From positions 1-54,592 of the forward strand of contig JBBAEV010000002.1 in assembly GCA_041655735.1 (NCBI GenBank): a stretch of 54,592 nt of DNA. Reading direction: 5' to 3'. A program made the translations under genes and the position numbers. This DNA is from JBBAEV01 sp041655735. GTDB taxonomy: Bacteria; Bacillota_I; Bacilli_A; RF39; UBA660. Below the pieces are notes generated by a model. It worked only from the letters and a program-made list of their open reading frames with translations, was not told the origin of the DNA and made no database searches. Positions 25,597 to 33,812 of the stretch are shown piece by piece (positions within the stretch are counted from its first letter, which is position 1; each line of letters opens with the position of its first letter).

Positions 25597-28092
25597 ATGA
25601 AAGACATAATACAAAAGATATATGATTACTCATTAGAAGAAATAATAGGAGAAAGATTTGGAAGTTATTCTAAATATATAATCCAAGATAGAGCTATCCC
25701 TGATATTAGAGATGGATTAAAACCTGTTCAAAGAAGAATCCTTTATGCTATGTATAAAGATAAAAATACATATGATAAAGCTTTTAGAAAGAGTGCTAAA
25801 ACAGTTGGTAATGTTATGGCTAATTATCATCCGCATGGGGACTCTAGTATTTATGATGCTATGGTTCGTATGAGTCAAGATTGGAAACAAAAAGAACCAT
25901 ATATAGAAATGCATGGTAATAATGGATCTATTGATGGTGATACAGCTGCTGCCATGCGTTATACTGAAGCAAGACTTTCTAAAATAAGTAATGAATTATT
26001 AAAAGGGATAGAAAGAGATACTGTTGTATTTGCTCCTAATTTTGATGATACCGAGCTAGAACCTACGGTATTACCTGGACGTTATCCTAATTTATTAGTA
26101 AATGGGGCGACTGGTATAAGTGCTGGTTATGCAACTAATATACCTCCTCACAACTTAGGAGAACTAATAGAAGCTACTATAAAAAGAATTGATGTTCCGA
26201 ACTGTCGTTTAGAAACAATAATGGATATTGTAAAAGGACCTGATTTTCCAACAGGTGGTATTGTTCAAGGACTTGATGGCATTAAATCAGCTTATACTGA
26301 TGGAAAAGGTAAAATAATAATTAAATCTAAGATAGAACATGAAAAAAATAGATTAGTTATTACTGAAATACCATATGAAGTAAATAAAGCTAATTTAGTT
26401 GCTAAGATGGATGAAATTAGAATCGATAAGAAAATAGAAGGAATTAACGAAGTTAGAGATGAATCAGATCGTGAAGGCCTTCGTATTGTTATTGAGTTGA
26501 AAAAAGATGCTAAAGAAGATTTGATTGAAAAATATCTATTAAAGAATACTGAACTACAAGTACCATATGCTTTTAATATTATCGCAATAGTAGGCAGAAG
26601 ACCTAAACAATTAGGTTTACTAGAAATATTAGATGCTTACATTGCTTTTCAAATAGAAGTTATAACTAAAAGAACACAGTTTGATTTAGCTCATATGAAG
26701 AAAAGATTACACATTGTAGAAGGTCTTATTAAAGCTTTATCAATACTTGATGAGGTTATAAAAACAATAAGAAAAAGTAAAAACAAAAGTGATGCTAAAG
26801 ATAATTTAGTAAAAGAATATAATTTTACTGTTGAACAAGCTGAAGCCATTGTTATGTTACAACTATATAAATTAACTAATACTGATGTAACCTTACTAGA
26901 AGAAGAATTAAATAACTTAATAAATATGATTAAACAACTAACATTAATTTTAGAAAATGATGACATGTTAAAAAAAGTTATTAAAAATGAATTAAGAGAA
27001 ATTAAGAAAACATATAAAACTGATAGAAAAACTGTAGTAGAGGCTGAAATAGAAGAAATAAAAATAGACACTATTAAAATGATTCCTAAAGAAGATGTAA
27101 TAGTAGCTATATCTAAAGATGGTTATGTAAAACAAGTGTCTACTAGATCCTATAGTTCATCTGAAGGAGAATTCTCCGGATTAAAAGATGGAGACTATTT
27201 AATTGGCTTATATGAAATGAATACTAGAAATACCATATTGTTATTTACTGATTTAGGTAATTATTTATATGTACCAGTATATGAACTTCCTGATGCTAAG
27301 TGGAAGGAATTAGGTAAACATATAAGCAACATTATTAAGTTAAAACCAGATGAAAACATAATAGGAGCTATACCTATATATGATTTTAAAGAAGATAAAT
27401 ACATTACTATCTTTACTAAAAAAGGAATGGTAAAAAGAACCTCTGCTTCTGAATTCGAGGTTCAAAGATATTCTAAACCAATGATGGCTATAAAGTTAAA
27501 GGATAATGATAAAGTAACTAACGTGTCTATATCTAAGGATAAAGAAGTATTTATTACTACTCATAATGGATATGGATTAAGATATAAAATAGAAGAAATT
27601 CCACTAGTAGGTACTAAAACATCAGGAGTTAAATCAATATCATTAAAACAAGGAGATTATGTAGTAAGTGGTAATATATTTGAAAATAGTGAATATTTAT
27701 CTATATTAACTGATAAAGGAACTGGTAAAAGAATAAAATTATCAGAAATAGAACCTATTTCAAGAGCTAAAAGAGGAGTATTAGTAATAAGAGAAGTAAA
27801 AACTAATCCTCATAAGATAATAAGTACTTATATTGAAGACTCTAAAGATATAGTAACAGTTATTTCTAAAAATGATACAAAAGATATTAAATTAAATGAA
27901 CTTCCAATATGTGATAGATATAGCACTGGATCATCTATATCTAAATCAATAACAAATAGTTATTTACATATTAATTTAGAAAAGAATAAAGATAATAAAA
28001 TAAATGATGATATTCGAAAAGAAGTATCGTTAGAAGAAATAGATGAAAAAATACTAACTATTGATGATTTCTTAGATGATATGGAGATATAG
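25597..28092 (+). CDS. parC: DNA topoisomerase IV subunit A
   Basis: ParC is the DNA-cleaving subunit of topoisomerase IV. The winged-helix and tower regions are intact, with catalytic Tyr122 in AAAMRYTEARLS. The quinolone region reads HPHGDSSIYDAMV with Ser83 and Asp87, wild-type-like residues. The C-terminal beta-pinwheel follows from about residue 490 with repeats such as DGYVKQVSTRS and KKGMVKRTSASEF. The sequence follows staphylococcal ParC closely (PDIRDGLKPVQRRILYAMY, KSAKTVGNVM, NNGSID). GGTGGTAAG precedes ATG 25597. Length 831 aa is typical. parE is 9.5 kb upstream. Confidence 0.95.
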   Translation: MKDIIQKIYDYSLEEIIGERFGSYSKYIIQDRAIPDIRDGLKPVQRRILYAMYKDKNTYDKAFRKSAKTVGNVMANYHPHGDSSIYDAMVRMSQDWKQKEPYIEMHGNNGSIDGDTAAAMRYTEARLSKISNELLKGIERDTVVFAPNFDDTELEPTVLPGRYPNLLVNGATGISAGYATNIPPHNLGELIEATIKRIDVPNCRLETIMDIVKGPDFPTGGIVQGLDGIKSAYTDGKGKIIIKSKIEHEKNRLVITEIPYEVNKANLVAKMDEIRIDKKIEGINEVRDESDREGLRIVIELKKDAKEDLIEKYLLKNTELQVPYAFNIIAIVGRRPKQLGLLEILDAYIAFQIEVITKRTQFDLAHMKKRLHIVEGLIKALSILDEVIKTIRKSKNKSDAKDNLVKEYNFTVEQAEAIVMLQLYKLTNTDVTLLEEELNNLINMIKQLTLILENDDMLKKVIKNELREIKKTYKTDRKTVVEAEIEEIKIDTIKMIPKEDVIVAISKDGYVKQVSTRSYSSSEGEFSGLKDGDYLIGLYEMNTRNTILLFTDLGNYLYVPVYELPDAKWKELGKHISNIIKLKPDENIIGAIPIYDFKEDKYITIFTKKGMVKRTSASEFEVQRYSKPMMAIKLKDNDKVTNVSISKDKEVFITTHNGYGLRYKIEEIPLVGTKTSGVKSISLKQGDYVVSGNIFENSEYLSILTDKGTGKRIKLSEIEPISRAKRGVLVIREVKTNPHKIISTYIEDSKDIVTVISKNDTKDIKLNELPICDRYSTGSSISKSITNSYLHINLEKNKDNKINDDIRKEVSLEEIDEKILTIDDFLDDMEI

Positions 28093-28107
28093 AAATATAT
28101 CTCCGTT
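28083..28107 (+). terminator. Hairpin after parC
   Basis: A perfect 9-bp stem GGAGATATA / TATATCTCC with a GAAA tetraloop begins in the last parC codons. The following GTTTAAAT tract is a weak T-run. Confidence 0.6.
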
Positions 28108-28131
28108 TAAATATGTTTTTAAGGAGGTAAA

Positions 28132-29106
28132 ATGAATACAATAAAACCATGGGGAGAAAAAAACAAATTGACAGAAGAAGAAAAAACATATTATGAAAAT
28201 ATGTTTGAAGGTAAATATAAAATATTAGAACAAATAGGTATGACAGGAAGTAAAACATCTGCTTATCTATTAATTGATAAAAATAATAATAAATATGTTT
28301 TGAAAATTGCTAATGATAAAAATGATAAAGAATGGATTGATAGACAAAAAGAAACTATTGAAAACAGAGATTGTTTATTAGATGGATATTATGGAAATGT
28401 TTTCATCCCTAGAGTAATTTTAACAGGGAATAATTTTATTGTTGAAGAATATGCTGGTGAAGATTTTACAAAAGATCTTTATGATAGTCTTGACGAAATA
28501 GAAAGAAAACAAGTAGCTTTGGATATAGCTAATTTTTTAAATTTTATTCATCAGAAAAATCCAGTAAATGAAATATCTCCATTTACAGGATTTGATAAAC
28601 CAACATTTGAAGAAATAATTAATTACTGTAATAAAGATATATCAGAAAAGTTAAAAAATCATATTGATGAACTATTATTAAAATATAGTAGTAGAGATGT
28701 TTCTGATGAAATCACTACAAATGTGCATTCTGATATAAGATATCAAAATGTTTTATATAACAGAGATACAAAAAAAATATCTGTTATAGATTTTGAACTT
28801 ACAAGAAGAAAAAATATATATTATGATTTTGTACCAGCAGCACCTGCTTCATTTGAGATGTCATATGAATTTTTGTCTGATATTATAAATGATTATAATG
28901 ATCTTAATAAAAAGATTCCGATTATCATAGATATAGAAAAGGTAAAATTATTGCATAAACTTGGATGTTTCCACGAGTATGGAAGATGTGCTGTATATAG
29001 GAAAACACCTTCTAGTCAATTAAAAGGTATTATGGAAACTGTCAACAACCGACTTAATGATATTGATAATGGTTTTAGTAATGCTAATAGTAATATAAAA
29101 ACTTGA
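28132..29106 (+). CDS. APH/choline-kinase-fold phosphotransferase-like protein
   Basis: A 324-aa protein with the kinase-like phosphotransferase fold. An N-lobe Lys lies in KYVLKIAND, the catalytic loop is HSDIRYQNVLY (His199, Asp201, Asn206), and the metal motif is IDFE with Asp220. This pattern is shared by aminoglycoside, choline and fructosamine kinases. The substrate is not shown. It may act on a small alcohol or sugar or be a resistance-type enzyme; nothing nearby decides this. AAGGAGGTAAA precedes the ATG. It follows parC by 39 bases and could partly be read from it. Confidence 0.75.
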   Translation: MNTIKPWGEKNKLTEEEKTYYENMFEGKYKILEQIGMTGSKTSAYLLIDKNNNKYVLKIANDKNDKEWIDRQKETIENRDCLLDGYYGNVFIPRVILTGNNFIVEEYAGEDFTKDLYDSLDEIERKQVALDIANFLNFIHQKNPVNEISPFTGFDKPTFEEIINYCNKDISEKLKNHIDELLLKYSSRDVSDEITTNVHSDIRYQNVLYNRDTKKISVIDFELTRRKNIYYDFVPAAPASFEMSYEFLSDIINDYNDLNKKIPIIIDIEKVKLLHKLGCFHEYGRCAVYRKTPSSQLKGIMETVNNRLNDIDNGFSNANSNIKT

Positions 29107-29131
29107 CAAACTAATAAAAAAAACTTATCAT
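29103..29131 (+). promoter_or_regulatory. Promoter of the 87-aa gene
   Basis: TTGACA (starting in the last codon and stop of the kinase-like gene) and TATCAT are 17 bases apart. Confidence 0.65.
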
Positions 29132-29159
29132 AATTATCCCAAATTTAAGGAGGAGAAAT

Positions 29160-29423
29160 ATGATTGATTTAGAAGGTTTGAAAGAAATTAGTAATAACCT
29201 TGATAGATTAGAAGGCTCAACAATGCCTATTGATTTAGCTCAAGAAGATAGATATTATAGTGAAGCAGAAAAAGCATATATAGAGTCACAAAGTATTCCT
29301 AGTAATGAACTTCTAACAAGGACAACTATAAACGTAGACAAAAGATACCTACAAGCATTAACCATTTTTACTATTCATTGTATGAAGAATGAAGAGGCTG
29401 CTAGACAAATGATAAAGCAATAA
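29160..29423 (+). CDS. Small acidic protein of unknown function
   Basis: An 87-aa soluble protein that I do not recognise. It is acidic in the first half (MIDLEGLKEISNNLDRLEGS, AQEDRYYSEAEKAYIESQ) and helical near the end (RYLQALTIFTIHCMKNEEAA). No metal motif or membrane span is evident. AAGGAGGAG gives a strong ribosome-binding site. It has its own promoter and terminator. Confidence 0.62.
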   Translation: MIDLEGLKEISNNLDRLEGSTMPIDLAQEDRYYSEAEKAYIESQSIPSNELLTRTTINVDKRYLQALTIFTIHCMKNEEAARQMIKQ

Positions 29424-29453
29424 AAGAGATTATAAAAATTAATCTTTTTTTTT
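29423..29453 (+). terminator. Intrinsic terminator
   Basis: AAAGAGATTA pairs with TAATCTTTTT (one G-U pair), followed by T residues. Confidence 0.8.
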
Positions 29454-29463
29454 GTTTAAATAA

Positions 29464-29472
29464 TGTTATAAT
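29464..29472 (+). promoter_or_regulatory. Extended -10 promoter of the rnf operon
   Basis: TGTTATAAT, 23 bases before rnfC. No other promoter is evident until sepF, so rnfC through the last microprotein gene form one operon. Confidence 0.6.
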
Positions 29473-29495
29473 TATATAAGAATAGGAGAGATAGT

Positions 29496-30764
29496 ATGCT
29501 TAGAGGATTAAAACTACCAAAACATAAAAATATGTCTCTAGGTAAAGATATATTAATTTATGATAAACCAAAATATGTATATATACCCCTTGCGATATAT
29601 AATAACCTTGAATGCACTCCTATGGTAAAAAAAGGTGATTATGTATATGTAGGAGATGTTATAGGTAAAAGAAATGATCATTTTAAATTACCTATTTGTT
29701 CTAGTATTAGTGGTGAAGTAATAGGTATTGAAAAAAGATATCATAGTAGTGGACATGAAGTAGATTGTATAAAAATAAAGAATGATTTTAAAAACAAAGT
29801 ATTAAAACAAGAATTAATTACTGATATAACTGATTATTCTAAAACTGATTTTATTTCATTAATTCAAACTAGTGGTGTGGTTGGTATGAGTGGTACTGAT
29901 TTTCCTACTTATATTAAATATAATACTAATAAAAAATTAAACACTTTACTTATAAATGGTACTGAATGTGAACCATATATAACATCAGATTATATATTAC
30001 TTTTAAATTATATAAAAGAAATATGTATAGGTATTCATGCTATACTTGGGATAATGAAGATAAATAAAGCTATTATTGCGATAAAAAAAGGACATCCTGA
30101 ATTAAAAAAGATAATATTAGATGAAATAGATAGTTATTCTTGTATTGAATTAAAAGAAGTTAGCGATTATTATCCTATTGGATGGGAAAAAGTATTAATT
30201 AGAAAAGCATTACATAAAAAATATGATAAATTACCAATTGATATAGGAGTTATTGTAAATAATGTATCTACAATATATGCAATATATCAAGTATTAAAAA
30301 ATAAACACTGTATAACTGATAGAATTATCACTATTACTGGCGATAAGATAAAAAAACCTACCAATGTATTGGTAAAAATAGGTACTCCTATAAGTGAAGT
30401 AATAGAATTTATTGGTGGTTATAAAAGAGGAAAAGATTTAAAGCTAATTGCGGGGGGTCCAATGACAGGCAATTCTATTAAAGTTGATAATCTAGTAGTT
30501 AGCGCTAACTTGAATGGTGTTCTTGTGCGAGAAAATGATAGTGATACATTTGATGATCAATGTATGAGATGTGGTAAATGTATAGATGTATGTCCTGTAA
30601 AAATATGTCCGGCATTAGTAAAAGATCATATTGATGATATAAATGAACTAAAGAAATTAAGGGTTGATAGATGTATTGAGTGTGGTTTATGCTCTTATAT
30701 ATGTCCTGCCAAAATAGAACTTCGTGAGTATGTAAAAAAAGGTAAAAGTAAAGTAGGTGATTAA
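29496..30764 (+). CDS. rnfC: Rnf electron-transport complex subunit C
   Basis: RnfC is the soluble NADH-side subunit of the Rnf complex, which couples electron flow between ferredoxin and NAD to ion transport. The N-terminal barrel (KKGDYVYVGDVIG) precedes the nucleotide/FMN-binding region with NGTECEPYITSDY (about 150-162) and GGPMTGN. Two 4Fe-4S motifs follow: Cys356, 359, 362, 366 (CMRCGKCIDVCP) and Cys393, 396, 399, 403 (CIECGLCSYICP). Length 422 aa is near the family norm. GGAGAGATAGT precedes ATG. The next gene starts one base after its stop. Confidence 0.95.
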   Translation: MLRGLKLPKHKNMSLGKDILIYDKPKYVYIPLAIYNNLECTPMVKKGDYVYVGDVIGKRNDHFKLPICSSISGEVIGIEKRYHSSGHEVDCIKIKNDFKNKVLKQELITDITDYSKTDFISLIQTSGVVGMSGTDFPTYIKYNTNKKLNTLLINGTECEPYITSDYILLLNYIKEICIGIHAILGIMKINKAIIAIKKGHPELKKIILDEIDSYSCIELKEVSDYYPIGWEKVLIRKALHKKYDKLPIDIGVIVNNVSTIYAIYQVLKNKHCITDRIITITGDKIKKPTNVLVKIGTPISEVIEFIGGYKRGKDLKLIAGGPMTGNSIKVDNLVVSANLNGVLVRENDSDTFDDQCMRCGKCIDVCPVKICPALVKDHIDDINELKKLRVDRCIECGLCSYICPAKIELREYVKKGKSKVGD

Positions 30765-32195
30765 ATGAAAGAATTTGCAACTAACCATGGCCCTCATATT
30801 AAAGATGACAATACTACTTCTAAAATGATGAGAAATCTATTTATCGCATTATTTCCTATTATAATATTTTCATATATAAAAAATGGGCTTCTTCCTTATT
30901 TAGATAATAATATTTCTTTTATTAATAGCTTAAAACCGTTATTAATGGTATTAATAGGAGGATTTACTTGTACATTAGTTGAAATATTTTGGGCTAAAAT
31001 TAATAAAAAAGAGAAAATAAGAGAATATATATCAAAATCATATCCAATATTTCCTGGTATATTTTTAGCATTGATTTTACCGCTTAATACGCCTTATTAT
31101 GTAATTATAATTGGAGCTATTTTTACCACCTTTTTTGGCAAACTTATATTTGGTGGTTTTGGTCACAATATATTTAATCCCGCAGGAGTAGGTAGACTTT
31201 TTATTATTCTTTCTTATTATTCTGTAATAACGGGAAGTGGTGGTTATTTAAATGGTAGTGAATTAGATGCAGTAAGTAGTGCTACTCCTTTAACAAATGC
31301 ATCTACTAATTTTATTGGTAATTATTCGACATTAGTTAAACCATTTGGAACCCTCTGGGATTTCTTTTTTGGGTTTATTCCTGGGTCACTTGGTGAAACT
31401 AGTGCATTACTTTGTATTATAGGTCTAATATTTTTATTAATTAAAAAAGTAATACCATGGCGTATTCCTATTATTTATATTGGAACGGTATTTATAATAA
31501 CTTTTATTATCGGTATGAGTAATAATTTAGGTATATGGTACCCACTATTTCATATATTAAGTGGGGGCTTAATGTTTGGAGCTATCTTTATGGCAACAGA
31601 TCCTGTTACATCTCCTACAACACCATCTGGACAAGCATTTTATGCCTTAGGATTAGGATTTTTAACTGTTGTCTTTAGATTTTTAAGTGCATATCCAGAA
31701 GGTGTATTAACCTCTATTCTCACAATGAATTTCTTAGTAATTATTATTGATAAAATATTTAGTAGGGGACGATATGATAGAAAGAAATTATTAATACCAT
31801 TTATTATATTACTATTATTAATAGGTTCTATTACTTACTATATAAGTACTAAAGATAAAGCTAAAATACCTGATGATAGTTCTGATTTTAAGGTAAATGA
31901 TATAAGTAGAGAAAATAATAATACTATTTATAATGTTACTTATAAAGGATATCATGGTAATATTGAAGCTAACATTACATTTATAGATAATAAAGTTATT
32001 AGTATAGATATTACTAAACAAAATGAAAATGTATGGCAATCTATTACTGATAACAATTATTTAAATAAAATAATTTCAAATCAAAGTAATTTAGAAAAAT
32101 TAGATGCGATAAGTGGTGCGACTTATACATCTGATTATTTAAAGGAAATGGTTGATAATACTATAAAATATCATGAAGGTGATAATGATGAATAA
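30765..32195 (+). CDS. rnfD: RnfD fused to an RnfG-type FMN-binding domain
   Basis: The first ~340 residues are a multi-span membrane protein of the RnfD family: NHGPHI start, GGFGHNIFNPAGVGRLF, and the flavinylation site DAVSSATPLT with Thr174 as the likely FMN-linked residue. RnfD alone is about 310-350 aa. Here a further span (about 345-365, LLIPFIILLLLIGSITYYI) is followed by an extracytoplasmic domain. That domain has YKGYHGNIEANITFIDNKV and DAISGATYTS near 447-456, the covalent-FMN motif of RnfG (acceptor Thr453). The protein thus carries both flavin sites on one chain, and no separate full-length rnfG is present. It starts right after rnfC and overlaps the next small gene. Confidence 0.9.
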   Translation: MKEFATNHGPHIKDDNTTSKMMRNLFIALFPIIIFSYIKNGLLPYLDNNISFINSLKPLLMVLIGGFTCTLVEIFWAKINKKEKIREYISKSYPIFPGIFLALILPLNTPYYVIIIGAIFTTFFGKLIFGGFGHNIFNPAGVGRLFIILSYYSVITGSGGYLNGSELDAVSSATPLTNASTNFIGNYSTLVKPFGTLWDFFFGFIPGSLGETSALLCIIGLIFLLIKKVIPWRIPIIYIGTVFIITFIIGMSNNLGIWYPLFHILSGGLMFGAIFMATDPVTSPTTPSGQAFYALGLGFLTVVFRFLSAYPEGVLTSILTMNFLVIIIDKIFSRGRYDRKKLLIPFIILLLLIGSITYYISTKDKAKIPDDSSDFKVNDISRENNNTIYNVTYKGYHGNIEANITFIDNKVISIDITKQNENVWQSITDNNYLNKIISNQSNLEKLDAISGATYTSDYLKEMVDNTIKYHEGDNDE

Positions 32196-32280
32196 CAAAA
32201 TAAAACCTATTTTTATTCTTACTTTAATTACTTTTATTGTAACATTATTAATTACCATTGTTTATAATTATACGAGGTGA
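32188..32280 (+). CDS. 30-aa single-span membrane microprotein at the rnfG position
   Basis: It starts inside the last codons of the rnfD fusion (ATG 32185 or 32188), with AAGGTGAT in front, and its stop overlaps the rnfE ribosome-binding site. Such tight packing implies real translation. The product begins MNNKIKPIFILTLITFIV and ends VYNYTR: one hydrophobic span with a basic N-terminus, like the N-terminal anchor of RnfG. It stands exactly where rnfG sits in the standard CDGEAB order, so it may be the remnant or retained anchor of RnfG after the flavin domain moved onto RnfD. Confidence 0.6.
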   Translation: MNNKIKPIFILTLITFIVTLLITIVYNYTR

Positions 32281-32284
32281 TAAT

Positions 32285-32908
32285 ATGAAAAAATTTTTTA
32301 AGAAAATAGTAAATGAAAATCCGGTTTTAGTATTAACTCTTGGTATGTGTCCTACCTTAGCTATTACTACAAAATTAGAAAATGCTTTAGTAATGGGAAT
32401 GGCTGTCACTATAGTATTAATATTATCTAATTTTATTATTTCTATAGTATCAAAATACATAGATAATAAAGTAAGGATACCTTGTTTTATAATTATTATC
32501 GCAGGATTAGTAACTATTCTTGAAATACTAATGAATACATATCTTCCTACAATGTATAAAATATTAGGAATATATATTCCCTTAATTGTAGTAAATTGTA
32601 TTATCTTAGGAAGAGCTGAAAGCTATGCCTCTAAGAATAAACCAATATCTAGTATTATTGATGGTTTAGCTATTGGATTAGGATTTACTTTAGCGATTTC
32701 TATTATTTCTGTTATAAGAGAAATAATAGGAAGCGGTACCTTAACTATTTTTGATAGTACATCTAAGTTAATTGGGTATAAAGCAATATATAATATATTT
32801 GATTATCCAATAAAAGTATTTACTACACCAGCAGGAGCTTTTTTAACATTAGCTATTATTATTGCGATAATAAATAAGATAAAAAGTAAAAAGGAGGTAG
32901 TTAAATAA
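32285..32908 (+). CDS. rnfE: Rnf electron-transport complex subunit E
   Basis: RnfE is a membrane subunit with six spans that, with RnfA, forms the core harbouring a membrane 2Fe-2S centre. The 207-aa product shows NPVLVLTLGMCPTLAITT with the conserved Cys in the first span, GIYIPLIVVNCIILGRAE with the second Cys, and IDGLAIGLGFTLAISIISVIREI. An in-frame ATG at 32258 lies inside the preceding microprotein gene; GAGGTGAT (32275-32282) sits close to ATG 32285, and MKKFFKKI is the usual kind of start. The stop overlaps rnfA by one base. Confidence 0.94.
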   Translation: MKKFFKKIVNENPVLVLTLGMCPTLAITTKLENALVMGMAVTIVLILSNFIISIVSKYIDNKVRIPCFIIIIAGLVTILEILMNTYLPTMYKILGIYIPLIVVNCIILGRAESYASKNKPISSIIDGLAIGLGFTLAISIISVIREIIGSGTLTIFDSTSKLIGYKAIYNIFDYPIKVFTTPAGAFLTLAIIIAIINKIKSKKEVVK

Positions 32909-33477
32909 TGAATTTACTAACTCTAGCGATTAATGCAATATTAATTGAAAATCTTATTTTAATGAAATTTTTAGGTATATGTCCTTTTATTGGACTTTCT
33001 AAAAGAAAAAGAACAGCTATTGGGATTAGTTTTGCTTCAATATTTGTAATGACAATATCATCTATTCTTTCATACTTTATATATTATAAGATATTAGTGC
33101 CTTATAATATGGAATATTTAAAAACAATAGTATTTATACTGGTAATCGCAACCTTTGTTCAATTAACTGAAATAATAATAAAATCGATATCTAAAACATT
33201 AGTAAAAACATTAGGTATATATTTACCCCTTCTTACTACCAATTGTGCTATATTAGGGGTAGCTTTAATTAGTGTAAATAGTGATTTTAACTTATTAGAA
33301 GTTATTATATATTCAATAAGTAGTGCTTTAGGATTTATGCTTGTTATGTATATTTTTGCAAGTCTTAGAGAAAGATTAGACAAATCTCCTATTCCTAAAT
33401 CATTTAAAGGACTTCCTATTGCGTTTGTCACGGCAGCTATACTATCAATGATATTTACTCAGTATATAGGAGCGTAA
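32908..33477 (+). CDS. rnfA: Rnf electron-transport complex subunit A
   Basis: RnfA pairs with RnfE as inverted membrane halves around a 2Fe-2S centre. The 189-aa product has NAILIENLILMKFLGICPFIGLSKR with the conserved Cys in span 1, GIYLPLLTTNCAILGVALI with the second Cys, and SALGFMLVMYIFASLRERL near the end. AAGGAGGTAGTT precedes the ATG, which overlaps the rnfE stop. One base separates the rnfA stop from the next microprotein gene. Confidence 0.95.
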   Translation: MNLLTLAINAILIENLILMKFLGICPFIGLSKRKRTAIGISFASIFVMTISSILSYFIYYKILVPYNMEYLKTIVFILVIATFVQLTEIIIKSISKTLVKTLGIYLPLLTTNCAILGVALISVNSDFNLLEVIIYSISSALGFMLVMYIFASLRERLDKSPIPKSFKGLPIAFVTAAILSMIFTQYIGA

Positions 33478-33478
33478 T

Positions 33479-33580
33479 ATGTGGATTTTATTAATATTAA
33501 TAATTTTATATACTTTCTCTTCATATAAAAATAATAATTGTAAATCATGTAAAAAAGATTGTAAGGGGTGTATTAAATGA
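33479..33580 (+). CDS. 33-aa membrane microprotein with a CxxCxxxCxxC motif
   Basis: It starts one base after the rnfA stop and its stop overlaps the next start (ATGA), so it is part of the rnf operon. The N-terminal half is one membrane span (MWILLILIILYTF), followed by a short cytosolic or external tail with Cys21, Cys24, Cys28 and Cys31 in the order CKSCKKDCKGC. Four Cys on a membrane anchor could hold an iron-sulfur cluster or another metal. I do not recognise the family; it vaguely resembles the small FeoB-associated Cys-rich membrane peptides. Confidence 0.6.
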   Translation: MWILLILIILYTFSSYKNNNCKSCKKDCKGCIK

Positions 33581-33678
33581 AATCAGTACTAATAGTAACA
33601 ATAATCTCTTTTATCGCAGGCCTGTTATTAATAATAGTTGATACATTTCTTAATAAAAAGAAAAATAATAAGAAATAA
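33577..33678 (+). CDS. 33-aa membrane microprotein at the rnfB position
   Basis: The ATG overlaps the previous stop in ATGA, with GGGGTG upstream. The product is MKSVLIVTIISFIAGLLL... with one membrane span and ends in a Lys/Asn tail. In standard rnf operons rnfB follows rnfA and begins with just such an N-terminal span before its ferredoxin domains. Here the chain ends after the span. None of the three frames downstream encodes the CxxCGYxxC-type domain of RnfB, so this is at most an RnfB anchor. Confidence 0.58.
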   Translation: MKSVLIVTIISFIAGLLLIIVDTFLNKKKNNKK

Positions 33679-33744
33679 CTATCACTAATGTCGATTATTA
33701 GGGAAATAAAGTTGTATAAAAACAGGAAAATATCTGTTAAATAA

Positions 33745-33773
33745 TTTGCATTGTTATACTATTATGATATAAT
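33745..33773 (+). promoter_or_regulatory. Promoter of sepF
   Basis: TTTGCA and TATAAT (33768-33773, preceded by TGA as an extended -10) are 17 bases apart. Confidence 0.6.
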
Positions 33774-33812
33774 AAAAACTAGATGATAGGTTGATAAATG
33801 GAGGGAAGCATA

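Noticed and set aside
14238..28092. ParE/ParC as GyrB/GyrA
   Set aside because: The ParE TOPRIM context and the whole ParC sequence follow Staphylococcus ParE/ParC more closely, and gyrAB normally sit near the origin with dnaA/recF.
30505..30780. Minus-strand frame of 91 codons across the rnfC end
   Set aside because: Its His/Tyr-rich composition mirrors the Fe-S motif codons of rnfC on the other strand; no start signal.
33679..33797. Continuation of rnfB by a frameshift
   Set aside because: None of the three plus-strand frames after 33678 encodes Cys motifs of the RnfB ferredoxin domains before the sepF promoter.
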